Virus record (IMG/VR): IMGVR_UViG_3300050821_002136
Span: 1-64,000 of that record
DNA from: a virus
Length of the DNA stretch: 64,000 bases
Reading direction: 5' to 3' (one strand)
Both the position numbers and the translations under genes were made by a program. Shown one piece after another: positions 31,764 through 38,515 of this stretch (position 1 is its first letter; each line of letters starts with the position of its first letter). The notes beneath the pieces are model-generated. The model was not told the origin of the DNA. It did no database searches and worked only from the letters and a program-made list of their open reading frames with translations.

Positions 31764-31765
31764 CC

Positions 31766-32164
31766 ATGGCGTTCTACAGTGAAAATGCTCAATGGAGGCG
31801 TATGACAACTAAAAGTGGTGGACGAAAACCAGCGCCAAAGAAGTACACGCTTGCAGACCTTGAGTCTGTGTCTGGTGTTACTGCGGAATTCTTCTCAACC
31901 GCAATGTCACGCACGTTCTATGAAGAGTACTGCGATGACCTAAGCGGCATGAGCGGAGTATGGCAGTATGTCAGGGATGCCGCTCTAATACTGGAGAAGG
32001 AAAGCAAGGCATTCGGCACGGCAGGCGAGGACTTTGACTGGTTTCAATCAGTGCAAGACTTCGCATGTTCTCTGATGCCAAAGCGTCTAGACCCTTCGCA
32101 GATGAGGAAGCTGGCAAAGCAAGTTCTCGCAGACAACAAATACTTTGACACGGAGGCAGTATGA
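31766..32164 (+). CDS. Hypothetical 132-residue protein
   Basis: Basic at the N-terminus (KSGGRKPAPKKYTLADLESV) and helical beyond. An in-frame ATG at 31802 could be the true start. The stop overlaps the next ATG. Confidence 0.6.
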   Translation: MAFYSENAQWRRMTTKSGGRKPAPKKYTLADLESVSGVTAEFFSTAMSRTFYEEYCDDLSGMSGVWQYVRDAALILEKESKAFGTAGEDFDWFQSVQDFACSLMPKRLDPSQMRKLAKQVLADNKYFDTEAV

Positions 32165-32298
32165 ACAAAGCCACATCGAAGAGCGGACGCCGCGCTGCAC
32201 GCAAGCTGTTCCCCAAAGCCAAGCAGTCAACGCGACCATTCACCAGTGCGGATTACACAGCACTGCCGAGCATTCCCAACCGACCACCAACGAAGTAA
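32161..32298 (+). CDS. Small basic protein, 45 residues
   Basis: It begins MNKATSKSGRRAARKLFPKA after CGGAGGCAGT and is strongly basic with a Pro-rich tail. Nucleic-acid binding is possible. The ATG overlaps the previous stop. Confidence 0.6.
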   Translation: MNKATSKSGRRAARKLFPKAKQSTRPFTSADYTALPSIPNRPPTK

Positions 32299-32415
32299 AG
32301 CAACGTGGGTGTAAACATCACATCAAAGGTGGATGAAGCCCACGATCCCCTCTCTCAGGTAGGCTGAGGCAGCACATAGCAGCACATCATACGGAGGCAG
32401 AGACCATATGCAATC

Positions 32416-32519
32416 GAGCTGAGGCAAGCTCAGCAACGCAGGGAAAGTGTCCTGCGTGATACTACAACGCACGCGCAACTGCTTGCTAGAGATTCGCTAG
32501 GGCAGCGCCTTGTAGTGTC
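32416..32519 (+). ncRNA. Structured RNA element in the small-gene operon
   Basis: Four helices are visible: GAGCT/AGCTC (32416/32427), CGCAGG/CCTGCG (32437/32451), GATACTACAA/TTGTAGTGTC (32458/32510, one G-U) and inner CTGC/GCAG (32479/32502). They lie in a 233-base gene-free gap (32,299-32,531). A ribosome cassette at 32,393 is followed by a four-codon ORF (ATG at 32408). A cis-acting control element or small RNA is likely. Confidence 0.5.
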
Positions 32520-32531
32520 ACGGAGGGCATC

Positions 32532-32717
32532 ATGAATACTGTGGAGATTCGCAATCTGACTGACTTGGAGATTCGTACACTTAGGACTGCTCTGGAGACC
32601 TTGAGTGTCACTAGTCCAAGCAAGAGTACTGACCGCTGGGCCAGTGACGTTATGCTCGAAGACGATGCCAAGTTTATCAAGCAGCTTCTATGGATCGAGA
32701 AAGGAAACATCTCATGA
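32532..32717 (+). CDS. Hypothetical 61-residue helical protein
   Basis: It begins MNTVEIRNLTDLEIRTLRTA after CGGAGGGCATC. Two amphipathic helices with a charged end suggest a small regulator or partner protein. The stop overlaps the next start. Confidence 0.6.
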   Translation: MNTVEIRNLTDLEIRTLRTALETLSVTSPSKSTDRWASDVMLEDDAKFIKQLLWIEKGNIS

Positions 32718-32932
32718 TCAAACTGGAAATTACGGACAGCCAATTCGATACCATCTTGGCAGCACTGTGGAACGCCAAGGCGCAAGCTTCCAACACTGGT
32801 ACGCACGTAAACGACATGTACATCGGTTCCCCCATTGTTGTGGAACTGACTAACCTCATGGCAAAGATCGGCAACCAACGCGACTCACAAATTCGAGCGG
32901 AGGCACTCCTTGATTACCAACTTAACGGATGA
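32714..32932 (+). CDS. Hypothetical 72-residue protein
   Basis: The ATG at 32714 (MIKLEITDSQFDTILAALWN) follows AAAGGA and overlaps the previous stop. It is mostly helical. The next gene begins inside it. Confidence 0.6.
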   Translation: MIKLEITDSQFDTILAALWNAKAQASNTGTHVNDMYIGSPIVVELTNLMAKIGNQRDSQIRAEALLDYQLNG

Positions 32933-33212
32933 TGAACAGCATCGACATCCAAACGGCCTTGGCTGGGTTGCCAATACAGCCAAGGTTGACCCCAGCGTTT
33001 ATGTAGGTCCGCATGCGCTTGTCTATGGCCAAGCCGAGCTGACAGACAAAGTACGCATCCTAGATGTAGCTCAGGTGTCTGGGCATGCCAAGCTAAGCGG
33101 GGACGTAGTTGTCTCACGGCATGCTTGGGTGGACGGGAACACCAAAGCAACCACTGGGCACTTCTACAAGAACGAACGGGCGCAGGCCACTAAACAGGAG
33201 CGTATCAGATGA
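32910..33212 (+). CDS. Left-handed beta-helix (hexapeptide repeat) protein
   Basis: Residues 20-80 contain hexapeptide-type repeats (VANTAK, VDPSVY, VGPHAL, VYGQAE, VSGHAK, LSGDVV). This builds a left-handed parallel beta-helix as in acyltransferases, but the catalytic His region is missing and the protein is short (100 residues). The start is TTG at 32910 after GGAGG. A structural role is as likely as enzymatic. Confidence 0.75.
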   Translation: MITNLTDDEQHRHPNGLGWVANTAKVDPSVYVGPHALVYGQAELTDKVRILDVAQVSGHAKLSGDVVVSRHAWVDGNTKATTGHFYKNERAQATKQERIR

Positions 33213-33286
33213 ATGAAGAAAAAGAAGAGGCAAGAGCAGAAAAACTGCATCAAGCTATTGAGGAAGTTCTCACAGAGGTGCAATGA
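33209..33286 (+). CDS. Very small acidic protein, 25 residues
   Basis: It begins MNEEKEEARAEKLHQAIEEV after CAGGAG and ends in the start of the next gene. The charge pattern forms one amphipathic helix. It may be a real micro-protein or a coupling ORF. Confidence 0.5.
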   Translation: MNEEKEEARAEKLHQAIEEVLTEVQ

Positions 33287-33603
33287 TGATCAAGGGCTAC
33301 AAGCTGTTTCGCTTACGCAAGGACGGCACACTTGGGCCTTTGTTTATCGGCGCGAGACTGCGCGTGCCTGTAGGACTGTGGCAGGAAGCTCAGGGCATAT
33401 ACGTCAAGGGCTTTGCCTATCGTCCCGGTTGGCACGCGTGCTCTAGGCCGGAAGCTCCGCACCTATCGAAGCGCGGCAGAGTGTGGTGCGAGGTATCGCT
33501 CAGTGGCGTGCAGGAGCACCGCAGGCCTGAGACTCAGGGTGGGCTCTGGTACGTTTGCCAATGGCTACGGGTAGATCGTATAATGGTGGAGGGTGGAAAA
33601 TGA
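33283..33603 (+). CDS. Conserved-type hypothetical protein, 106 residues
   Basis: It has a YKLFRLRKDGTLGPLFI opening, GFAYRPGWHACSRPEAPHLS near residue 43, and GRVWCEVSL near 64. This combination recurs in phage and plasmid accessory proteins of unknown role. The His and Cys could bind metal. Confidence 0.75.
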   Translation: MMIKGYKLFRLRKDGTLGPLFIGARLRVPVGLWQEAQGIYVKGFAYRPGWHACSRPEAPHLSKRGRVWCEVSLSGVQEHRRPETQGGLWYVCQWLRVDRIMVEGGK

Positions 33604-33812
33604 AGACTCGCAACGAAGAGCGCGTTTATAAAAGTTTGTGGCACCTGCTCATTGCAGGCATGGGAGTGTATGAGCTACGCAACCACAAGACAAAGCTGTC
33701 CAAGGTGCTTGCAGTGGGCCTGATCGCGTTCCACGTAGATGCCGCACTCTGTGACGCTATGGATATTCCCACAACAATGCAACGGTGGTTGAGAAAGCTG
33801 AGGCCGGAATGA
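33600..33812 (+). CDS. Small protein with possible membrane segment, 70 residues
   Basis: The ATG at 33600 (MKTRNEERVYKSLWHLLIAG) follows GGAGGG. A hydrophobic stretch near residue 40 (VLAVGLIAFHVDAAL) could be membrane-associated. The stop overlaps the next ATG. Confidence 0.6.
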   Translation: MKTRNEERVYKSLWHLLIAGMGVYELRNHKTKLSKVLAVGLIAFHVDAALCDAMDIPTTMQRWLRKLRPE

Positions 33813-34168
33813 GTGGCATCATGGGTAGATGTGAAAAGTGTGGCCATGTGTTCGATGTGCTACTTGGCTTCAACTGTCCTGCATGCGTGGCTTGGAGAAC
33901 AGAGCGTGTACGTGAAGCCTTCGCGCCTATTGATCCACTACGCACAGCGCTGGGGATACATGGCTTGCGCGAGGATGCCGAGCTGGATGGGGTATGGCAC
34001 TGGCACGGTGACCCGGGAGAATTTTACCGGAAGATGCAGCATAGGGAAGAATACCCGGGGCGGCTATGTGCGCCCAACGAAAATCAAGCAGAGGTACCCC
34101 GAGGGTGCAAGATGCCGACATCTGAAGAAGCTCAGGTGTACGAACTCAAACGAAGATTCAGACTGTAA
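33809..34168 (+). CDS. Zinc-finger protein, 119 residues
   Basis: The start at 33809 overlaps the previous stop. CEKCGHVFD near residue 8 and CPAC near 23 form a Cys4 zinc ribbon; the rest is Glu/Arg-rich and helical. DNA or protein binding is likely; the target is unknown. Confidence 0.65.
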   Translation: MSGIMGRCEKCGHVFDVLLGFNCPACVAWRTERVREAFAPIDPLRTALGIHGLREDAELDGVWHWHGDPGEFYRKMQHREEYPGRLCAPNENQAEVPRGCKMPTSEEAQVYELKRRFRL

Positions 34169-34182
34169 CAACGGAGGATACA

Positions 34183-34353
34183 ATGGTTTACTTTGACAAA
34201 GTTTTCGAAACGCACGAACAAGCCGACAAGTTCATTGAGGAATACTACGCTGCATACCACCCCGCTGGGTATGGTACGTGGTGTCGTAAAGAAGACTTGC
34301 CGAACGATGGTGGGGTGAAAGTCAAAGTCAGTCGCGGATCGTCTTGCGACTAA
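34183..34353 (+). CDS. Small conserved-type protein, 56 residues
   Basis: It begins MVYFDKVFETHEQADKFIEE after ACGGAGG. A helix is followed by YHPAGYGTWC, a motif seen in other short phage proteins. The function is unknown. Confidence 0.65.
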   Translation: MVYFDKVFETHEQADKFIEEYYAAYHPAGYGTWCRKEDLPNDGGVKVKVSRGSSCD

Positions 34354-34363
34354 AGGAGAAAAC

Positions 34364-34504
34364 ATGAGAGGTTTCGTAGCTCTGGCTCTGCTCGTACTGG
34401 TACCGCTAGCCTTAGGCTTTCCCGCGCTTTGGCTAGTGGTGGTCCCCATGGTGCTGTGGCTGCTGGGGAGTGACAAGGTACGCTTAGGAGATGATGACCT
34501 ATGA
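34364..34504 (+). CDS. Two-span membrane protein, 46 residues
   Basis: It starts MRGFVALALLVLVPLALGF after AAAGGAG; a second hydrophobic segment follows (WLVVVPMVLWLLG). It overlaps the next start (ATGA). Confidence 0.6.
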   Translation: MRGFVALALLVLVPLALGFPALWLVVVPMVLWLLGSDKVRLGDDDL

Positions 34505-34587
34505 TCGCAGAGATGCTGAAGTTTTTCGCTGGTCAGTTTGTAATCTGGGTAGTTGTAGCGTCCACACTCAAGGCGGCAGGTTTATAA
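34501..34587 (+). CDS. Single-span membrane micro-protein, 28 residues
   Basis: The frame MIAEMLKFFAGQFVIWVVVA followed by a short polar end could insert in the membrane. It overlaps the previous gene. It might be a spurious frame, but coupling and hydrophobicity favour expression. Confidence 0.45.
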   Translation: MIAEMLKFFAGQFVIWVVVASTLKAAGL

Positions 34588-34606
34588 TAATAAGAAGGGA
34601 GACAAC

Positions 34607-36430
34607 ATGCTACGTTCCTATCAGCAAGAGCAACTCGATTCCGCTTTGACCGAATACGTTAGTGGCGTCAATCAGCAACTGTTCGTTGCCGCGACAGGCA
34701 CAGGGAAGACTGTGATGTTTTCCAATCTGCCGGACAAGTTCAAGCATGTTCTCCCCGGCAAGATGCTTGTGACTGTGCATCGTGAAGAGCTGGTCAACCA
34801 AGCCATCTCTGCTATTCGCCACTGGAACCCAAGCCTAAAAGTAGGCAAGGAGATGGCCGAGCACTTCGCGGATACTGACTGCGATGTGATCGTGTCGTGC
34901 ATTGCCAGCATCGGACGCGAAGGTGCAACGCGCATGGAGCGCTTTGGATGGGACAATATCGACAAGTTCGTCATCGACGAAGCTCATCACGCCATCGCTT
35001 CAACGTACATGAACGTGCTGCAAGCCGGAGGATTCTTACAGCCGGGAACCAAGAAGCTGCTCATCGGAGTGACAGCTACGCCCAAGCGCAAGAACCTGAC
35101 GCGCACTGAGAAGAAGCAGCTCACCACACTGGACGACGAGGAGATCGTCTCGCTCAAGAGTGTGTTCAAGAAGATCGTACACAAGTACACCATACGTCAG
35201 GCTATTCGTGACGGCTGGTTAGTTCCATTGCGCGGACTCAAGCTGAAGACTGAGACCGACCTGAGCAACGTCAAGAGCACTGCTGGGGACTACCAACAGG
35301 ACCAACTGTCTGAGGCAGTCAACACAGCAACACGCAACCAGCAGATCGTGAAGTTCTGGCTGGACCATGCTGAGCAGCGCCATACCATAGCTTTCACTGT
35401 GGACATTGCACACGCTAAAGACTTGGCCCAAACGTTTGCAAGTACAGGCGTGAAGGCTGAGGCCATCTGGGGAGTTGATCCAGACCGAGCTGAGAAGCTG
35501 GCAAGGTTCAAGGCTGGGGACATCACAGTCCTATGCAATTGCGCTTTGCTGACCGAGGGCTTCGACGCGTGGCAGGTACAGTGCATCATCCTCGCGGCAC
35601 CTACCAAGAGCAGCTCCAAGTTCACGCAAGAGGTAGGGCGAGGCACACGTCTGGAAGAAGGCACTGGCAATCTTCTGGAAGCACTCAAGGCAGGCAAGTT
35701 TCTGCGCAAGAAAGACTGTCTCATTCTGGATGTGGTGGACAACAACAAGCGTTGCTCACTGGTGACATTCCCTAGTCTGTTGGGATTGAATCCAGACTTC
35801 GACCTGCAAGGTAAGTCTGTTACAGCAGCCATCGAAGAGATCGAAGTGTTACAAGAGAAGAACCCCGGCATCGACTTCGCACACCTCACTGACTTGAGCA
35901 AGGTGAAGATATATGTCGAATCGCTGGACATGTTCTCAGAGCCCTACACCCAAGAGGTGAAAGAATTCTCTGAGCTGACATGGATGCAGACTCAGGACGG
36001 TGCGTACGTCCTCTCTGTGCCTGAAGCCCGGGAAGTGAAGGAAGCCAAACAGTACTGGAACTTCCAACACGAGAAGCTCCACATCACGCCCAACGAACTG
36101 GACGAGTACGAGCTGAGCATTACAACGGTGAACACCGACCGTAAGCTTGGCACGTACAACACGCTCCAAGAGGCATTCACAACAGCTGATGAAGTCGTGC
36201 GTAGATGCCGTGCGGATCGTGTGCGTTTGCTCAAGCGTGAGGAGTCGTGGCACGCTGGGCCTGCAAGCGATGCAGCTAAGAAGTACCTGAGGACACTGAC
36301 CAAGGGCAAGCCATTCCTCTATTGCCTGTGCGCGGGTTCAGTAGGCACAGTCTGTGGAGCATGCATGAAGCAGAAAGGCATTACCGCAGGACAGGCCGCA
36401 CTGGCCATCAACAAACTCAAAGTCAAATAA
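34607..36430 (+). CDS. SF2 DEAH-type helicase
   Basis: This 607-residue protein is an ATP-dependent nucleic-acid translocase. Walker A is ATGTGKT (29-35), motif II is DEAH (124-127), motif III is VTATPKR near 152, and motif VI is QEVGRGTRLEE near 338. Its C-terminal 250 residues are unique, with a Cys cluster near the end (CLCAGSVGTVCGACM). The layout resembles phage UvsW/RadD-like branch-migration helicases. The start follows AAGGGAG. Confidence 0.9.
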   Translation: MLRSYQQEQLDSALTEYVSGVNQQLFVAATGTGKTVMFSNLPDKFKHVLPGKMLVTVHREELVNQAISAIRHWNPSLKVGKEMAEHFADTDCDVIVSCIASIGREGATRMERFGWDNIDKFVIDEAHHAIASTYMNVLQAGGFLQPGTKKLLIGVTATPKRKNLTRTEKKQLTTLDDEEIVSLKSVFKKIVHKYTIRQAIRDGWLVPLRGLKLKTETDLSNVKSTAGDYQQDQLSEAVNTATRNQQIVKFWLDHAEQRHTIAFTVDIAHAKDLAQTFASTGVKAEAIWGVDPDRAEKLARFKAGDITVLCNCALLTEGFDAWQVQCIILAAPTKSSSKFTQEVGRGTRLEEGTGNLLEALKAGKFLRKKDCLILDVVDNNKRCSLVTFPSLLGLNPDFDLQGKSVTAAIEEIEVLQEKNPGIDFAHLTDLSKVKIYVESLDMFSEPYTQEVKEFSELTWMQTQDGAYVLSVPEAREVKEAKQYWNFQHEKLHITPNELDEYELSITTVNTDRKLGTYNTLQEAFTTADEVVRRCRADRVRLLKREESWHAGPASDAAKKYLRTLTKGKPFLYCLCAGSVGTVCGACMKQKGITAGQAALAINKLKVK

Positions 36431-36441
36431 GGAGAACAGTT

Positions 36442-36747
36442 ATGAACAGCAGAGAACTCGCAGTAGAACTTCGCAACGTCGCAAACTTCTTGGACACACG
36501 CCCTGAATTCGAGTTGCCTTCGTACTACAAAGCGAAGCAGTACATCACGTTCTGGGATAAGCAGGAGTTCATAGAGGCTGCGAAAAGTTTGGGAGACGCG
36601 ACCAAAGACTATACAGACTACGACTTCCAACTGACATCCAAGCATGCCCCGGTGGTTTTCAGCATTGCGCGGGACAAGGTCTGCAAGAAGACGGTGACCT
36701 TCGATTGCGAACCATTGTTCAGCATAGCAGAAGTGGAGGCGTTTTAG
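36442..36747 (+). CDS. Hypothetical 101-residue protein
   Basis: It starts MNSRELAVELRNVANFLDTR after AAGGAG. A helical start is followed by a beta-rich half. Its last base is shared with the next gene's GTG. The family is not recognised. Confidence 0.65.
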   Translation: MNSRELAVELRNVANFLDTRPEFELPSYYKAKQYITFWDKQEFIEAAKSLGDATKDYTDYDFQLTSKHAPVVFSIARDKVCKKTVTFDCEPLFSIAEVEAF

Positions 36748-36905
36748 TGGCTTGTGAGAAATGTTGGACAGATGCGTACTTCCGACATCGGTACCTTGAT
36801 CCCAACAAAAGCCAGTCGGATCACTACCATGAAATATTGGCCGAACGAGTGCTGAAGCCCTGCTCCGAAAAAGAGCAGGCAGGGGAAATAGGAGAAAAAG
36901 AATGA
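36747..36905 (+). CDS. Small Cys-containing protein (MACEKCW type)
   Basis: The GTG at 36747 overlaps the previous TAG. The 52-residue product begins MACEKCWTDAYFRHRYLDPN, with SQSDHYHEILAERVLKPCS and EQAGE following. Such CEKCW short proteins are widespread in phage genomes. The role is unknown. Confidence 0.65.
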   Translation: MACEKCWTDAYFRHRYLDPNKSQSDHYHEILAERVLKPCSEKEQAGEIGEKE

Positions 36906-37156
36906 AAAAAGTAATTGTAATTGCTCTGGTGTTTCTGGCAACACTTCTCGTCGCGGAAGAGAAGTACCGCATAGAGCGCTTGTCCGGCCAGCAACTAGGA
37001 AACGGTTTGCAGGTAGTTGCTTATCACGATACAGAGAGCGGTATAGAAATTTTGTGTTTCTATGACAACTCCGACGCTACTAACGGCATGCACTTGAATA
37101 CGGCGATTCCACAAGGCATTAGCTGCGTGACTACGGGAAGGCGGTGGACGAAATGA
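36902..37156 (+). CDS. Secreted small protein, 84 residues
   Basis: An N-terminal hydrophobic segment (residues 3-18, VIVIALVFLATLLVA) is a signal peptide or anchor, followed by a mature part with two Cys. It may act at the cell envelope, for instance in superinfection control. The function is unknown. Confidence 0.6.
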   Translation: MKKVIVIALVFLATLLVAEEKYRIERLSGQQLGNGLQVVAYHDTESGIEILCFYDNSDATNGMHLNTAIPQGISCVTTGRRWTK

Positions 37157-37344
37157 CGTACATGACACAAGACATGTTGCCGGATACGTACATCTTGCTG
37201 TTCACGTTCTTTGGGCTTGGACTAGTGGGCCTGGGAGGCTTAGTCTTCCTAGGCTATGTCGTAGTCAAGCGCATCACTACACGGAAACCACAGACCAAAT
37301 GGAAACGCGACTGGGCAAAGATTGAGGAGGACCTAAGCCGATGA
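37153..37344 (+). CDS. Single-span membrane protein, 63 residues
   Basis: The ATG at 37153 overlaps the previous stop. A 24-residue hydrophobic segment (about 14-37: ILLFTFFGLGLVGLGGLVF) is followed by a basic, cytoplasmic tail. The function is unknown. Confidence 0.6.
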   Translation: MTYMTQDMLPDTYILLFTFFGLGLVGLGGLVFLGYVVVKRITTRKPQTKWKRDWAKIEEDLSR

Positions 37345-37655
37345 AGCTAACCGAGAGGGCAAGCACATACCTACGCGAGCATGGCATCACTCTGCTTCGC
37401 ATAGGTGTGCAGGGTGGTGGATGCAGCGGCTTTCAATACCTCATAGAAGAGCCCGGGCCGGAAGACCAGTCTCCTCTGCCTGCTGACAAGGTCTTCACGT
37501 TCGATGGCGTCACTGTCTACGTGGACCCCATGTCCTACATGTACCTGTCTGAGTGCGAAGTAGACTATGTCTCGTCTCTGGAGATGTCCGGCTTCGTCTT
37601 CAACAATGCAGCGGCCAAGAGTACCTGTGGCTGCGGAAAGAGCTTCAACTCATGA
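37341..37655 (+). CDS. A-type iron-sulfur carrier (IscA/ErpA-like)
   Basis: The 104-residue protein has the three cysteines of A-type carriers: C28 in GGGCSGFQY and C96/C98 in STCGCGKSF. These ligands hold and pass Fe-S clusters to target enzymes. Length and spacing match bacterial IscA. Its phage targets are unknown; the Cas4-like nuclease at 41,062 is one candidate, since many of that family bind a 4Fe-4S cluster. The ATG overlaps the previous stop. Confidence 0.9.
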   Translation: MKLTERASTYLREHGITLLRIGVQGGGCSGFQYLIEEPGPEDQSPLPADKVFTFDGVTVYVDPMSYMYLSECEVDYVSSLEMSGFVFNNAAAKSTCGCGKSFNS

Positions 37656-37780
37656 CGCAAAAAGTAGTTGATAAAGAACTACTAAAGCTGACCAAGCGTC
37701 CCCCGAAAACAAAGGCTGAGAAGAACTTTCACGAGTGGCTGCTGTACTGCAAAACAGTACTAGAGAAAGGAAAATCATGA
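37652..37780 (+). CDS. Hypothetical 42-residue basic protein
   Basis: It starts MTQKVVDKELLKLTKRPPKT, overlapping the Fe-S carrier stop, and ends in the next start. It is a short basic helix with a KNFHEWLLYCK segment. Confidence 0.55.
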   Translation: MTQKVVDKELLKLTKRPPKTKAEKNFHEWLLYCKTVLEKGKS

Positions 37781-37965
37781 CTCCATCACTTTTAGCAATC
37801 CTCGCTCGCTTCGATGGTGATCCCAAGCAGGCCCGGGATTACTGTGCAATCATGGCCTTGACCTACCCAGCTCTGGCCGAGGAGTACCAAGGGTATGCTT
37901 ACGCTCTGGAGGAGGAGTTCGTATATGAACCACTACGTGATCATCGACGGGCAGCTACAGCGTAG
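37777..37965 (+). CDS. Hypothetical 62-residue protein
   Basis: The frame MTPSLLAILARFDGDPKQAR begins with an ATGA overlap after AAAGGAAA. It is helical, with DYCAIMALTYPALAEEYQGY in the centre. Its 3' end overlaps the next gene. Confidence 0.6.
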   Translation: MTPSLLAILARFDGDPKQARDYCAIMALTYPALAEEYQGYAYALEEEFVYEPLRDHRRAATA

Positions 37966-38113
37966 TTCTCCCGAGACCAAGCGCTGGTCACGTAGGGCTG
38001 CTAAGGAGGTTCCTAAGAGTGCCCCGGAGGACATGCACGAGAATGTGCAATATCCAAAAATTGCACAAAACACAGATTGGGAGATCATTGAATCTCTGGA
38101 GGAACACGAATGA
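37925..38113 (+). CDS. Hypothetical 62-residue protein
   Basis: The ATG at 37925 (MNHYVIIDGQLQRSSPETKR) follows GGAGGAGGAG inside the previous gene. A beta hairpin is followed by charged residues. The stop overlaps the next start. Confidence 0.6.
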   Translation: MNHYVIIDGQLQRSSPETKRWSRRAAKEVPKSAPEDMHENVQYPKIAQNTDWEIIESLEEHE

Positions 38114-38250
38114 ACGGAAAGAAAATGCTAACGTGCCCAAAGTGTGGTCGCTCAATTTGCATATACGAAAGGTGTGTGACCTACAGACCCGCAAGCTCTC
38201 CGCATCCTATTTTCTACAAACACCGATGCGCGGACAAGTTGACAAAGTGA
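38110..38250 (+). CDS. Zinc-finger-like protein, 46 residues
   Basis: CPKCG near residue 9 and two later Cys (ICIYERC, then HRC) could bind zinc. The end of the gene is overlapped by the strong promoter at 38,239. Confidence 0.55.
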   Translation: MNGKKMLTCPKCGRSICIYERCVTYRPASSPHPIFYKHRCADKLTK

Positions 38251-38267
38251 CCAAAGTTTGGTATAAT
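38239..38267 (+). promoter_or_regulatory. Perfect-consensus promoter with internal operator dyad
   Basis: TTGACA (38239-38244), a 17-bp spacer and TATAAT (38262-38267) match the sigma-70 consensus exactly. The spacer and first -10 base contain the perfect dyad ACCAAA-G-TTTGGT (38250-38262), where a repressor could block polymerase. It drives the ParB-like gene and the recombination genes downstream. Confidence 0.92.
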
Positions 38268-38296
38268 CATTACACTGGTCAATACGAAGGAGTCAC

Positions 38297-38515
38297 ATGA
38301 AGGGTGCGTTCATCGAAGCAACTCTGCCGGAACTTAAGGGCGGGAAGATGTATCAATCAGGGCGAGGCGAGGGAGCCAATGCCAAAGCCGCCATCAGCCG
38401 AGCAATGGGTGACATGCTCAAGAAGATCAAGGGAAAGCGCATCAGCATCATCCAAGCACGCATCACATTGACAACCAAAGTCGAACAGGAGGTCGCTCAT
38501 GAAACTGAAGTTTAA
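38297..38515 (+). CDS. Hypothetical 72-residue protein
   Basis: This is the first gene after the strong promoter. It begins MKGAFIEATLPELKGGKMYQ and has a strand-helix-strand layout with KAAISRAMGDMLKKIKGK. It overlaps the ParB-like gene by 17 bases. Confidence 0.65.
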   Translation: MKGAFIEATLPELKGGKMYQSGRGEGANAKAAISRAMGDMLKKIKGKRISIIQARITLTTKVEQEVAHETEV

